Positions 45,263-54,470 are shown, numbered from the stretch's first letter. The stretch: DNA of 64,000 nucleotides from Duganella margarita (GCF_009857535.1 NZ_WWCS01000002.1:466223-530222), one strand, 5' to 3'. A program made the numbers and translations. The notes: a model not told the origin generated them from the letters alone.

Positions 45263-45808
45263 CTAAATAACGGGTGGTCTGTCCGGCACCCACAGCAGCA
45301 GGTCGGTGACGCCGATATCGACGCCGGCCTGCGTCAGCAAGGTGCTGGCCTGGCCGCGATGGTGGGTCTGGTGATTGAAGAAGTGCAGCAGTAGCATGCC
45401 GAACTCCTTGCGGTAGACGTCACCGCGCGTGCTGCGGTACTCGAATGTATTGGCCAGGTCGGCGTCGCCGATCTGCGGCATCCAGTCGGTGATGATGGCA
45501 TCCAGCGTGGCGCGGTAGGCGCGCAGCGTGGGCAGGTCGTCGCCGAAGCTGTGCGTCAGGCCGGAAGGCTGGGGAAGCGCCTGGGCCGCCTGCAACGCCG
45601 GGAATTGCGCCGGGTGCGTGCTGAATCGTTTGAGCCAGATGGTGTCGCCCGCCAGCAGGTGATTCAGCGTGCCGGCCAGCGAGCCAAAGAAGGCCTTGCG
45701 GTCGGCCGTGAATTCGCCTGCCGGCAGTTTGGCTGCGGCGTCGTACAGGTTCTGGTTCATCCCGGCGTTGTAACGGGCCAGCAGGGCGAAGTGCGCGGGT
45801 GTCGTCAT
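45263..45808 (-). CDS. DinB/YfiT-family protein
   Basis: 181 residues, a four-helix bundle of the DinB superfamily. The metal-binding His residues appear as L-N-H-L-L-A-G-D (His50) and H-H-R-G-Q (about 146-150) with F-F-N-H just before. Members are often thiol-dependent transferases or stress proteins. Its start overlaps the stop of the upstream gene (ATGA), and DUF3422 follows 18 bases later, so the three genes may be one transcript. The role is unknown. Confidence 0.85.
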   Translation of the reverse strand: MTTPAHFALLARYNAGMNQNLYDAAAKLPAGEFTADRKAFFGSLAGTLNHLLAGDTIWLKRFSTHPAQFPALQAAQALPQPSGLTHSFGDDLPTLRAYRATLDAIITDWMPQIGDADLANTFEYRSTRGDVYRKEFGMLLLHFFNHQTHHRGQASTLLTQAGVDIGVTDLLLWVPDRPPVI

Positions 45809-47358
45809 GCAGTGATCAGGTTCGGATTCGATTGCAGGAAGATCTGGTTGTTCAGCTTTTCCAGCATTTGCGCGCGCTGGGCGCTATTCAGCGTTGGCTC
45901 GCCGACGCGCTCCGGCTCCAGCATATTCACCAGGTCGCGCGTCAGCGACTTGTCGGATGGCGTGCTTTGGTTGCTCTGCATTTTGCCAAGGCTGAACTGC
46001 TTCACGCCCATCAGCTGGTGCGCATGCTTCTCCAGCGTGGCCGTGGTCAGCACGCCCTGGTCGTAGCCGATGCTGGTGCTGCTGCTGGCCGTGTCGTCAA
46101 TGGTGATGTACTTGTAATTCTGCGATTGCGGCGACAGCGTCAGCGCCAGTACGGCGCCGGCTTTCACCGGCGCGTGATAATGCGCGTTCAGGTGCGACTG
46201 CTGCTGTTGCGAGATACCGCGATTCATCTGCGAGGTGCCGGTGATGCTGGTCGTCTGCGACAGCTCGTAGGAAAACGTATCCTTCTCCGACGGACGGGCG
46301 GGATTGGACGGCACCTCGGTCTGGGCGAAGGAGGCAGTGAAGTCGGCCAGCCCGGTGGTCATGGCCCGGTCCTGGTCTTCCAGCGCAATGCTTTGCGGCG
46401 CGGCGGCGGGCGGTGTGCCGTAGTCGCTGTTCATGCCGGTGAAGGCGTCTTTGAACATCGCGATCATGGTGCTGTCGCCGCGGCCACGCGAACCCGCTTC
46501 GTCTACCTGGCCCAGATAGTTTTTCAACGCGATGGCTTGCTGTTCCTTGCTGCCCCAGCTTGCGGACTGGCTCAGGTCCACGCCGATTTTGGCGCTGCCT
46601 GCCGGGCCGTTGAAGTTGACGGTGCGCTGCTTGCTATCGGCGTGGAACGCCAGCGTCTGCGTATCCTTGGCGTTGATCTTGACCTGTCCCTTCAGGTCCA
46701 CCGACGCCAGCGCGCTGCTGTCGAACTGCGTCAGGCCGGCCAGGTCGATGCGCGGCGGGTCTTCGGTCAGGCCGTCGATCGATTTCTGGAAAGCGTCCGA
46801 CAGCTTGCCCAGCGCCTTGCGCTCGGTCTCGGTCAGGTCGCCGTCCACGGTCGCTTCCACCGCGATGCTGCCATCGCCGGCATCCAGCTTCAGTTCCACC
46901 TTAGCGCCGCTGCGGGTGGTGATGCTGAGCGCAATCTGGTTGTCGCCCATGCCGTGCTGCGACACCTGCGACGGCGACACCAGCATGTCGTAGGTATCGG
47001 CTTGGGTGCCGCCCGGCGCTACCTGCGCCGTTTGCGAGAAGTTCGCGCCGTCGTAGGCCACCTGTTTCAGCAGCTCGCCGCCCAGGCCTTTAAGGCGGCC
47101 GGCCAGCGATTCGTTGTCCATGTTCTGCGCCATCAGGGTGGCCGAGGTGCTGCGGGTGCGGTTTTCCCACACCAGCGCCTTGGTCGACACCGGCGCCGCG
47201 CCGTTGGCGCCCAGCGACACTACAGTGGATGAACCAGTGCCTGTCTTGCCGGTGGCGCTGGAGGTGGACGTGGATGCGGACGTGTTGACGCCGGCGGCGG
47301 CCGAATTGGTAGTGGCGGCGGCTGGCGTGGTCCGGTTGAGGGAGGATATCGTTGTCAT
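45805..47358 (-). CDS. Large Ser/Thr/Ala-rich protein of unknown function
   Basis: 517 residues without signal peptide or membrane segments. The N-terminal 60 residues are low complexity (Ser, Thr, Ala, Gly), as in flagellar hook-length or secreted-effector linker regions. The middle has a beta-rich part with D-N-Q-I-A-L-S-I-T-T-R-S-G-A-K-V-E-L-K-L-D-A and a helix with E-R-K-A-L-G-K-L. The C-terminus is helical and polar. I do not recognise a family. The composition suggests a non-classically exported or surface-related protein, but there is no direct evidence. Confidence 0.7.
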   Translation of the reverse strand: MTTISSLNRTTPAAATTNSAAAGVNTSASTSTSSATGKTGTGSSTVVSLGANGAAPVSTKALVWENRTRSTSATLMAQNMDNESLAGRLKGLGGELLKQVAYDGANFSQTAQVAPGGTQADTYDMLVSPSQVSQHGMGDNQIALSITTRSGAKVELKLDAGDGSIAVEATVDGDLTETERKALGKLSDAFQKSIDGLTEDPPRIDLAGLTQFDSSALASVDLKGQVKINAKDTQTLAFHADSKQRTVNFNGPAGSAKIGVDLSQSASWGSKEQQAIALKNYLGQVDEAGSRGRGDSTMIAMFKDAFTGMNSDYGTPPAAAPQSIALEDQDRAMTTGLADFTASFAQTEVPSNPARPSEKDTFSYELSQTTSITGTSQMNRGISQQQQSHLNAHYHAPVKAGAVLALTLSPQSQNYKYITIDDTASSSTSIGYDQGVLTTATLEKHAHQLMGVKQFSLGKMQSNQSTPSDKSLTRDLVNMLEPERVGEPTLNSAQRAQMLEKLNNQIFLQSNPNLITA

Positions 47359-47411
47359 AACCTGATTATAGGCCGGTCTGGCAGCGTTGAAACCTCCGCG
47401 AAGGGAGGCTT

Positions 47412-48122
47412 TCAGGCCGCCTTGTGCAGGCCCGGCGCCGGGCGTTGCTGGTCCGGCGTGTAGGGGCTGGCCTGCAGTTCATGCAGGGCGTCGAAGGTGA
47501 TGAACTGGCGTGGCCGCACCACGTCGGTGCCGTAAGGCGCTACCGAGACGGTCCACAGGCCGGCATCGGCGGCGGCGCGCAGGGCCGGCACGGCGGTGTC
47601 GATGACGATGGCGTCCTGCGGCTGCACGCCCATGGCGTTGAGCGCGTAGGCATACGGGCCAGTGCCGGCCGGGCCGTCGAAACTGGCGCCGCCGGCGACC
47701 ACGCTGAACAAACTGGTGACGTCGGCGCCGAAGTAGCGCTCCAGCAGCGCGCCGGTGGCGGGCGCCGGCAAGTCGGTCAGGATGCAGATCTTGCAGCCGG
47801 CGGCCACTGCGTCTTCGATCAGGGCCAGCGCGGCGGCTTGCGCCTGTGGTGGGCGCGACAGGATCGCCTGATGGAACTGGCGGTGCTTGTCTTCGAACAG
47901 TTCGGCCACGCGTTGCTTGTCGCGCGACAGCGGCGGCGTGGCGACGGCGGAACCGATGGCGCGTGCATAGCCGTGCCTGGCGGCGGCTGCGCGCAGCGCC
48001 GGCAAGGTCCAGCGAATCGACAGGCCGGCGTTGGCAAACGCCGCGTTGCAGGCTGCCAGATGCAGGGCCTCGGTGTCGAACAAAACGCCGTCCAGGCCCA
48101 GGAAGATCACGTCGATGCTCAT
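47412..48122 (-). CDS. HAD-like hydrolase (CbbY/phosphoglycolate type) with altered motif I
   Basis: 236 residues with HAD fold. Motif I should read D-x-D-G-x-L-x-D-T; here it is G9-L-D11-G-V-L-F-D-T-E, so the nucleophile Asp is replaced by Gly. Motif II T-D-L (I-L-T-D-L-P) and motif IV I-D-T-A are present, and the cap region resembles CbbY/phosphoglycolate phosphatases. Without the nucleophile, phosphatase activity is doubtful; it may be a binding or regulatory protein. It is divergent from the LysR gene at 48220, whose product resembles CbbR/CysB-like regulators. Confidence 0.75.
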   Translation of the reverse strand: MSIDVIFLGLDGVLFDTEALHLAACNAAFANAGLSIRWTLPALRAAAARHGYARAIGSAVATPPLSRDKQRVAELFEDKHRQFHQAILSRPPQAQAAALALIEDAVAAGCKICILTDLPAPATGALLERYFGADVTSLFSVVAGGASFDGPAGTGPYAYALNAMGVQPQDAIVIDTAVPALRAAADAGLWTVSVAPYGTDVVRPRQFITFDALHELQASPYTPDQQRPAPGLHKAA

Positions 48123-48219
48123 GCCACGCTCCCCTTAATGATGTCAGATAGGCTTCAATATAGAGGTAGAATGAACAAAAGAAAAATTAAAGATTCTGGA
48201 TAATTAATAAGGAATGCTT

Positions 48220-49176
48220 ATGCATCACGTCAGTTTCCGCCAGTTGCAGTCGCTGGTTCTGGTGGCGCGGCACGAGAGCGTGTCGCGCGCGGCGGACGCC
48301 ATGCACCTCACCCAGCCGGCCGTGTCGCTGCAATTGCGCACGCTGGAAGAGATCACCGGCATGGCGCTGACGCGCAAGGACGGCCGCAACATCCAGCTGA
48401 CGGCAGCGGGCGAGGTGATGGCCGACTTCTCCGAGCGCATCCTGCGTTTGTGGGAGCAGGCCACCGACGAACTGGCGGCGCTGCAAGGGGTCACCTCCGG
48501 TACGCTGCGCATCGGCGCGGTGACCACGGCGGAGCACTTGCTGCCGCCGTTGCTGGTGCCGTTCACGCTCAAGCGGCCGGACGTGCGCCTCAAACTCCAG
48601 GTGGGCAACCGCACGGAGATCATCAACATGCTGGCGCGGCACGAGATCGAGCTGGCCATCATGGGCACGCCGCCGCGCGAGCTGCGCACCAACGCGGCCC
48701 GCTTCGCGCGCCACCCGATGGCCTTTGTCGCCAGCCCGTCGCACCCGCTGATGAAGAAGAAAAAGATCACGCTCAATGACGTGATGGCGGCCAACCTGCT
48801 GGTGCGCGAACGCGGCTCGGGCACGCGCACGGCGGTGGAAAAGCTGCTGCGCGAGGAAGGGCATGCGGCAGAATTCGGTTCCGAGGTGTCCAGCAACGAG
48901 GCGATCAAGCGCATGGTGTCGGCCGGGCTCGGCGTCGGCTTCCTGTCGGTGCACGCCTGCGGACTGGAATTTGAAACCGGCTTGCTGGCGATGCTGCCGA
49001 TGGCGCACAATCCGGTGGAAGCGGATTGGCACATCATGCACCTGACGGACCAGCCGATTCCCAAGGTGGCGGCGTCGTTCCAGGACTTCGTCATTGAAAA
49101 TGGCCAGGAGCTGGTGCGCAAGGAATTGGAGAGCTTTTACAAACAGCTGCGCAAGCGTCCGGCCGCGTACCGGTAA
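48220..49176 (+). CDS. LysR-family transcriptional regulator
   Basis: 318 residues. N-terminal winged helix-turn-helix (F-R-Q-L-Q-S-L-V-L-V-A-R and A-A-D-A-M-H-L-T-Q-P-A-V-S-L-Q), then a LysR substrate-binding domain beginning G-T-L-R-I-G-A-V-T-T-A-E-H-L-L-P. The binding domain is of the CbbR/CysB-like type. ATG 48220 was preferred over 48214 because TAAGGA is 6 bases before it. Divergent from the HAD gene; the gap between holds an A/T-rich dyad (ATTAA..TTAAT at 48186-48208) that may be its operator. Effector unknown. Confidence 0.9.
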   Translation: MHHVSFRQLQSLVLVARHESVSRAADAMHLTQPAVSLQLRTLEEITGMALTRKDGRNIQLTAAGEVMADFSERILRLWEQATDELAALQGVTSGTLRIGAVTTAEHLLPPLLVPFTLKRPDVRLKLQVGNRTEIINMLARHEIELAIMGTPPRELRTNAARFARHPMAFVASPSHPLMKKKKITLNDVMAANLLVRERGSGTRTAVEKLLREEGHAAEFGSEVSSNEAIKRMVSAGLGVGFLSVHACGLEFETGLLAMLPMAHNPVEADWHIMHLTDQPIPKVAASFQDFVIENGQELVRKELESFYKQLRKRPAAYR

Positions 49177-49209
49177 AGTTACCTATACAGTGGTGGCAAC
49201 TGTTTGCTT

Positions 49210-49237
49210 AAGTGTACTGGTCAATGCCAGTACACTT
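49210..49237. promoter_or_regulatory. 11-bp inverted repeat upstream of the LysE-family gene
   Basis: AAGTGTACTGG (49210-49220) pairs perfectly with CCAGTACACTT (49227-49237), spaced by TCAATG. TTGACC follows directly (49236-49241) and could be a -35 element, so the dyad is probably a repressor or activator site controlling the exporter gene rather than a terminator. Confidence 0.6.
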
Positions 49238-49277
49238 GACCTTACAATGCAAGCACACCTTACGAACGGATACTGTC

Positions 49278-49874
49278 ATGTCGCCCGAACTGTTGCTGCC
49301 CCTGTGTACCTTTGTCGCCGTCAGCTCCATCACGCCCGGCCCGAACAACACCATGATCCTGGCCTCGGGCCTGAATTACGGCTTTGTGCGTTCGCTGCCG
49401 CATCTGTTCGGCATTACCTGCGGCTTTTCCTTTATGATTTTTGCCACCGGACTGGGACTGCATGCGGTGTTTGAGCAGGTACCTATGCTGCAAATCGTAC
49501 TCAAATATGGCGGTGCGATCTATCTGCTGTGGCTGGCGTGGAAGCTGGCGCACGCGGCGCCGATGACCGCCAACCAGGCTGCGCTGTCCAAGCCGATGGG
49601 CTTCTGGAGCGCTGCTGCCTTCCAGTGGATTAACCCGAAGGCCTGGGTAATGTCGCTGACGGCGCTGACTACCTATCTGCCGCAGGGCTTCGGCGTCGGC
49701 GATGCGGGCCTGCTGGCCGGCCTGTTCGGCGTGATCGGCACCTTCTGTGTCGGCTGCTGGGCCTTGTTCGGCGTGGCCATGCGGCGGGTGCTGCAAAACC
49801 CGCGTTCGGTGCGCATCTTCAATGTGGTGATGGCATTGGCGCTGGTGGCCACCCTGTATCCGCTGCTGGCCTGA
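49278..49874 (+). CDS. LysE/RhtB-family amino-acid exporter
   Basis: 198 residues with six hydrophobic segments. The family motif S-I-T-P-G-P-N-N-T-M lies near residue 20, and F-Q-W-I-N-P-K-A-W follows in the middle; both mark LysE/RhtB exporters. It exports amino acids or related small metabolites across the inner membrane. ATG 49278 starts the typical M-S-P-E-L segment; an upstream open frame would run through the regulatory inverted repeat. It is a single gene. Confidence 0.9.
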   Translation: MSPELLLPLCTFVAVSSITPGPNNTMILASGLNYGFVRSLPHLFGITCGFSFMIFATGLGLHAVFEQVPMLQIVLKYGGAIYLLWLAWKLAHAAPMTANQAALSKPMGFWSAAAFQWINPKAWVMSLTALTTYLPQGFGVGDAGLLAGLFGVIGTFCVGCWALFGVAMRRVLQNPRSVRIFNVVMALALVATLYPLLA

Positions 49875-49910
49875 TACCATAGCGTTTTACCGGATTTTTA
49901 GGGAATGCCC

Positions 49911-50303
49911 ATGTATCGTCGAATTGCGCTGGCGTTGAGCGCCACCTTGCTGTCTGCCGCCGCCGGCGCCGCCGCCATTACCGTGCCGTCCAACCTGATG
50001 CTGCCGGAAGCGGAGCGTGCCGCGCGCGGCTATGTCGAAAGCTGGATCTTCAGCATCGAGCTGGAAGGGGAAGAACTGACCGGCATGAACGCCTGCCGCA
50101 AGATCCTGACGGAGCGCGGCTTTGCGCCGACCTTGTCCAAGACCGCCAGTTCGGCCTTGCCGGCGCTGCATTTCAAAATCTCCGGCCAGAAGGAATATGC
50201 GCAGGCCAGCACCGAGGCGGATGACGCCCTGGCCGCCGTGCAGCAGGCCAAGTGCAAAGGCACTTTGAGCTGGACCGTGACCTCCAAGCCGGCGCGCCGC
50301 TGA
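49911..50303 (+). CDS. Exported hypothetical protein
   Basis: 130 residues with a signal peptide (1-22, ending A-G-A-A-A). The mature part has two Cys residues (N-A-C-R-K and A-K-C-K-G), which may pair, and ends basic (K-P-A-R-R). No known family is recognised. ATG 49911 has AGGGA 6 bases upstream; the in-frame ATG at 49905 lies on top of the ribosome site. It is convergent with the CYTH-CHAD gene (1-base gap). Periplasmic location inferred. Confidence 0.7.
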   Translation: MYRRIALALSATLLSAAAGAAAITVPSNLMLPEAERAARGYVESWIFSIELEGEELTGMNACRKILTERGFAPTLSKTASSALPALHFKISGQKEYAQASTEADDALAAVQQAKCKGTLSWTVTSKPARR

Positions 50304-50304
50304 T

Positions 50305-51798
50305 TCAGCGCATGTGTGGCAGCCGCAGCGCGTGCAGGCGGCTGCTGATCGCATTCAGGTCGGCCGGCTGCATCAACTGCTGCGCCACCAGGTAGCCGCG
50401 CGCGAACTGGATCGCGCCATCGGCTGGCGGATGCTGCTGCGCCAGCTCTTGCAGCAGGCGGTCGGCTACCACCAGATCGTTGTGCTGCCCCAATTCCTCC
50501 TGCGCGGCGGCCAGCGCTTTCAGATAGGTGCGCGTGCTTTTGTCACGATACAGCGCGTGGAAGAACTCCAGCGCATAGCGGCCCCGCTTGGCCGCGATGC
50601 GGGTGCGGTGCGCGCTGGCCGGATCGCCGTCGTCCATGCGGGCGGCGCGCTTGAGCAGCGACTTGTGCAGCTGCTGCATTGTCTGGCGCGAGAACTGTGC
50701 GGCCGGGCCGTTCAACAACGGCGCGGTTTGCAGCATCCACGATCCCAGTGTCAGCATCAGTTTGGTGTAGCGCGGCGACAGCAAGGCTTGCGCCGCCTCC
50801 TGCCGCTTGGCTTGCGCGGTTTGCTGTGCCAGCGATTGCAGTTCCATCAGGCCGTGCTGGCCGCCGGGCGAGACGTCGATGTGCTGGAGCGTGGAGGTTA
50901 GCATCACGTCCCAGTCGCGCGCCGCGCCCAGCACCGTACCCAGCCAGCTGATGTCCTCTTGCAGCGCCGGCGGGCAGGGCGCCACCGGGTCGAACAGCTT
51001 GATGGCCGAGCGCAGGCGGCGTACGCCCACGCGCATCTGGTGCAGCGTTTCGGGATCATCGCTGTCGATCACGGCCAGCTCGTTGCGCTGAATATGCTCC
51101 AGGCAGTTGCCCAGCACCGCCGGCAGCGCGTCGGATAGCGTGGCGTCGGCGTCCAGTTCCAGCGCCTTGGCGCGGAACGGCGCCTGGCCGGTGTCGCGCA
51201 CCAGCATATAGCCGCGCTCGGCCTTGTTGATGTTGCTGAGGCGCAGCGGAATATCTTCCAGCAGTTGCAACGCGAATGCGTACAGGCCGGCCGGATCGCC
51301 GTCCTTCAGTTCCAGTTCGATCTCGTTGACCGGCACGCGCTGCGTCTTGCGCTCGATGTGGCCGACGTCCAGCGCCACTTCGATGCGGTTGCCGTCGATT
51401 TCCAGATCCCATACGTGGCGTTGCACATCCACCAGAAACAGCGGCTCCAGCCGCTCCTTGAGATTGGTCTCGTCCAGCACGGCCAGCCATTGCGGATCGT
51501 CGCCGATCAGCTTGCGCAGCTTGCCGAGACGCGGCCACGAGCGGTCGACCACGCCTTCCCATTCGTTGCGGCTATGCAGGCCGCTTTGCACGCTGCCGCC
51601 GGCCTTCATGGTCTGGACCCATTCGCCATCGACCTTGCGCACGCGCAGACCGGCGCCGTGGCGCAGCAGGTGCAGGTCGGGCGTGTCGAAATAGCGCGCC
51701 GTCAGTTGCTGCACGCGCGCGGGTTCACCAAGCAGCGGATGCTGCTGCACTAGCTCGTTGTGTTCCGGCGCCAGCAGGAGTTTGAGTTCGACTTCCAT
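50305..51798 (-). CDS. CYTH and CHAD domain protein (inorganic triphosphatase-like)
   Basis: 497 residues. The N-terminal CYTH domain starts E-V-E-L-K at 2-6 and continues with Y-F-D-T-P-D, R-V-R-K, and later E-I-E-L-E-L-K-D-G: the charged tunnel that binds triphosphate and metal. The C-terminal half (about 225-490) is a helical CHAD domain with R-V-G-V-R-R-L-R-S-A and H-R-T-R-I-A-A-K-R-G-R-Y, basic helices that bind polyphosphate. Related to E. coli YgiF, an inorganic triphosphatase. Likely acts in polyphosphate metabolism. Confidence 0.92.
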   Translation of the reverse strand: MEVELKLLLAPEHNELVQQHPLLGEPARVQQLTARYFDTPDLHLLRHGAGLRVRKVDGEWVQTMKAGGSVQSGLHSRNEWEGVVDRSWPRLGKLRKLIGDDPQWLAVLDETNLKERLEPLFLVDVQRHVWDLEIDGNRIEVALDVGHIERKTQRVPVNEIELELKDGDPAGLYAFALQLLEDIPLRLSNINKAERGYMLVRDTGQAPFRAKALELDADATLSDALPAVLGNCLEHIQRNELAVIDSDDPETLHQMRVGVRRLRSAIKLFDPVAPCPPALQEDISWLGTVLGAARDWDVMLTSTLQHIDVSPGGQHGLMELQSLAQQTAQAKRQEAAQALLSPRYTKLMLTLGSWMLQTAPLLNGPAAQFSRQTMQQLHKSLLKRAARMDDGDPASAHRTRIAAKRGRYALEFFHALYRDKSTRTYLKALAAAQEELGQHNDLVVADRLLQELAQQHPPADGAIQFARGYLVAQQLMQPADLNAISSRLHALRLPHMR

Positions 51799-51840
51799 CC
51801 GTTCAGTGTACGAAAAAATGCTGAGATACGGCGCACCGTT

Positions 51841-52752
51841 TCACGGCTGGCGCGGCAGGGTTTGCAGAAGTTGCGCCCAGGCAGGCGTGGCAGTGCGCCA
51901 GAAGGCATCGATCGTTTCCGCGTGTATATCCAGGCCGAGGAAGCGGGCGGCCGGCAGCATGGCGTCGCGCAGCAGCACCTGCGGATCGGCGCCGGTATCG
52001 AAGGCTTGCGCGCCGGTTTGCTTGGACAGTTTTTCGCCGACGTCGTTGACCACCACCGGCACATGCAGATAGGTTGGCTGCGGCAGGCCCAGCACGTGTT
52101 GCAGGTACAGCTGGCGCGGCGTGGAATCGAGCAGATCGGCGCCGCGCACGATATCGGTGATGCCTTGCGCGCCGTCGTCCACCACCACCGCCAGTTGATA
52201 GGCCCAATAGCCGTCGGCGCGGTGCAGCACGAAGTCGCCGACTTCAGCGGTCAGATCCTGGCTGTAATGGCCGGCCCAGCGGTCCTCGAAGGAGAGCACG
52301 CAGTGCGGCGATTGCGGCACTTTCAGGCGCAGCGCGCGGCCGACTTTGCCGGGCGCCAGGCCGTCGCGGCAGATGCCGGGATAGATCAGCGCCTGCGCTT
52401 GCTGGCCGCTCAGATTGAGCTGCGAATCGGCGATTTCGCGGCGCGAGCAGCCGCAGGGGTAGACCAGGTCGCCGAGTTGCCCGATCGCCTGCTGGTACAG
52501 CGGATAACGCTGGGTTTGCCAGGTGACGTCGCCGTCCCAGTGCATGCCGCAGCGTTGCAGCGAGGCGAGGATGTGCTGGTCGGCGCCGGCCACATTGCGG
52601 CCGACATCGACGTCCTCAATGCGCACCAGCCATTGTCCGTGATGGGCCTTGGCGTCGAGATAGCTGGCCATGGCCGCCACCAGCGAACCGATGTGCAGCG
52701 GGCCGGTGGGCGACGGCGCAAAGCGGCCGATGTAGGAAGTGCGTGCAGTCAT
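51841..52752 (-). CDS. gluQ: Glutamyl-Q tRNA(Asp) synthetase
   Basis: 303 residues, a class I aminoacyl-tRNA synthetase core without the anticodon-binding domain, as in GluQ-RS. G-R-F-A-P-S-P-T-G-P-L-H-I-G-S with HIGS at 20-23, a zinc-type C-G-C-S-R-R segment (first two Cys) with Y-P-G-I-C-R later, and E-K-L-S-K-Q as the KMSKS counterpart. It attaches glutamate to queuosine-34 of tRNA-Asp. The length fits. It is divergent from the M28 peptidase gene and 42 bases upstream of the CYTH-CHAD gene, so these may share a transcript. Confidence 0.94.
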   Translation of the reverse strand: MTARTSYIGRFAPSPTGPLHIGSLVAAMASYLDAKAHHGQWLVRIEDVDVGRNVAGADQHILASLQRCGMHWDGDVTWQTQRYPLYQQAIGQLGDLVYPCGCSRREIADSQLNLSGQQAQALIYPGICRDGLAPGKVGRALRLKVPQSPHCVLSFEDRWAGHYSQDLTAEVGDFVLHRADGYWAYQLAVVVDDGAQGITDIVRGADLLDSTPRQLYLQHVLGLPQPTYLHVPVVVNDVGEKLSKQTGAQAFDTGADPQVLLRDAMLPAARFLGLDIHAETIDAFWRTATPAWAQLLQTLPRQP

Positions 52753-52848
52753 GCCGCCATTTTAACGCGGCGGTCGGCAGTGCTTGCAAATCGCATACAA
52801 TGTGCGCGCGGAAAAACCGCACTGACCACTGACCAGGACATCACAACA

Positions 52849-54465
52849 ATGAAGACATCCTACGTAGCATCCGCGCTGGCCATGAGCCTGGCGCTGGCAT
52901 TCCCCGTTCACGCCGCCGACGCCGGCAAAAACGCCGTGGTGCAGGAAGCGCCGTTGCGCGCGCATCTGCAGTTTCTCGCCAGCGATTTGCTGGAAGGCCG
53001 CGGCACCGGTCAACGCGGCGGCGACCTGACGGTGGCGTACCTGGAAGCGCAGGCCATGGCGCTGGGGCTGAAGCCGGGCAACGGCAACAGCTTCCGCCAG
53101 CCGGTGCTGATCGCCGGCGTCAAGACGCAGCCGGCCGACAGCACGCTGAAGCTGGAAGCGGGCGGCAAGCCGCTCGATATTTCCTTCGGCAAGGACTGGG
53201 TGTTTTCGCCGGGTGATGCGACCGCAGTGCACAACTTCAATGCGGACCTGGTGTTCGTCGGCTACGGCATCACCGCGCCGGATGAGCAGTGGAACGATTA
53301 CAAGGGCATGGATCTGAAGGGCAAGATTCTGGTCATGATGGTCAATGACCCGCAGCCGACCGCCGAGCAGCCGAACCGTTTCAACGGCAAGGGCCTGACT
53401 TACTACGGTCGCTGGACTTACAAGTTTGAAGAAGCGCAGCGCCAGGGCGCGGCCGGCGTGCTGCTGATTCACACCACGCCGACGGCGTCGTATGGCTGGA
53501 GCGTGATCCAGAATAGCTGGTCGGGCGTCGAGCGTTTCCAACTGGCAGCCGGCACGCTGGGCACGCCGCTGCAAGGCTGGATGACGGACGACACGGCGCG
53601 CGCGCTGTTCACCGCTGCTGGTCAGGATCTGGACGCATTGCGTGCGGCTGCCGAGAAGAAAGACTTCAAGCCGGTGCCGCTGGCCGCCAAGCTGAACGGC
53701 GAGATGAAAGCGGCAGTGCGCAAGGTCGAACAATTTAACGTGGCGGCGGTAGTGCCGGGCACCGATCCGAAGCTGAAGGATGAAGTCGTCATCTACAGCG
53801 CGCACTGGGATCATCTGGGCAAGCAGGGCGACAGTGGCGATACGATTTTCAACGGCGCGGTAGACAACGCCTCCGGCTCGGCGGCCTTGCTGGCGATGGC
53901 GGCGGAGGCGCAACGCGTCCCGGCCAGGCGCAGCCAGATGTTCCTGTGGGTAGCGGCCGAAGAACAAGGCCTGCTGGGCAGCGCCGCGTATGCGTCGTCG
54001 CCACTATGGCCGTTGACCAGGACGGCGGCCAACCTCAATCTGGACAGCCTGAACTTCGTCGGCGCCACGCGCGACATCGGCACGCAAGGCAGTGAACGTA
54101 CCGAGCTGGGCAAGCTGGCGGAAACGGCGGCCAAGGCGATGGGCATGCAGATCGCGGCCGCCAAGCCGGACCTGGCCGGCGGCTACTTCCGCAGCGACCA
54201 CTTCAACTTTGCGAAAAATGGCGTGCCGGCGTTTTCGATCTCATCGGGCCGTGACTACATCAAAGATCCGGAAGCAGCGAAAGCCAAGGCGCAAGCCTAC
54301 GGCAAGCGTTACCACCAGGTCAGCGACGAATACGATGCCAGCTGGGACTTGTCGGGCATGGTGCAAACCGCCCAATACACGCTCAACCTCGGCCGCCTGA
54401 TCGCCAACGCCGCCAAGCTACCCGAATGGAAAGCCGGCGACGCCTTCGCCGTCCCGCGCAACTAA
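52849..54465 (+). CDS. Secreted M28-family zinc aminopeptidase with PA domain
   Basis: 538 residues, signal peptide 1-23 (V-H-A-A-D). A protease-associated insert lies at about 120-290. The M28 catalytic domain has the zinc ligands and bases in order: S-A-H-W-D-H-L-G (His), G-A-V-D-N-A-S-G (Asp), A-A-E-E-Q-G-L-L-G-S (Glu pair), L-N-L-D-S (Asp) and a late S-D-E-Y region with H-Q-V (His). It releases amino acids from peptides in the periplasm or outside. The open frame extends far upstream but only inside the antisense of GluQ-RS. Confidence 0.92.
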   Translation: MKTSYVASALAMSLALAFPVHAADAGKNAVVQEAPLRAHLQFLASDLLEGRGTGQRGGDLTVAYLEAQAMALGLKPGNGNSFRQPVLIAGVKTQPADSTLKLEAGGKPLDISFGKDWVFSPGDATAVHNFNADLVFVGYGITAPDEQWNDYKGMDLKGKILVMMVNDPQPTAEQPNRFNGKGLTYYGRWTYKFEEAQRQGAAGVLLIHTTPTASYGWSVIQNSWSGVERFQLAAGTLGTPLQGWMTDDTARALFTAAGQDLDALRAAAEKKDFKPVPLAAKLNGEMKAAVRKVEQFNVAAVVPGTDPKLKDEVVIYSAHWDHLGKQGDSGDTIFNGAVDNASGSAALLAMAAEAQRVPARRSQMFLWVAAEEQGLLGSAAYASSPLWPLTRTAANLNLDSLNFVGATRDIGTQGSERTELGKLAETAAKAMGMQIAAAKPDLAGGYFRSDHFNFAKNGVPAFSISSGRDYIKDPEAAKAKAQAYGKRYHQVSDEYDASWDLSGMVQTAQYTLNLGRLIANAAKLPEWKAGDAFAVPRN

Positions 54466-54470
54466 TAAGC

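Noticed and set aside
51760..52848. N-terminal extension of the M28 peptidase frame
   Set aside because: It runs antisense through GluQ-RS; the signal peptide begins at 52849.
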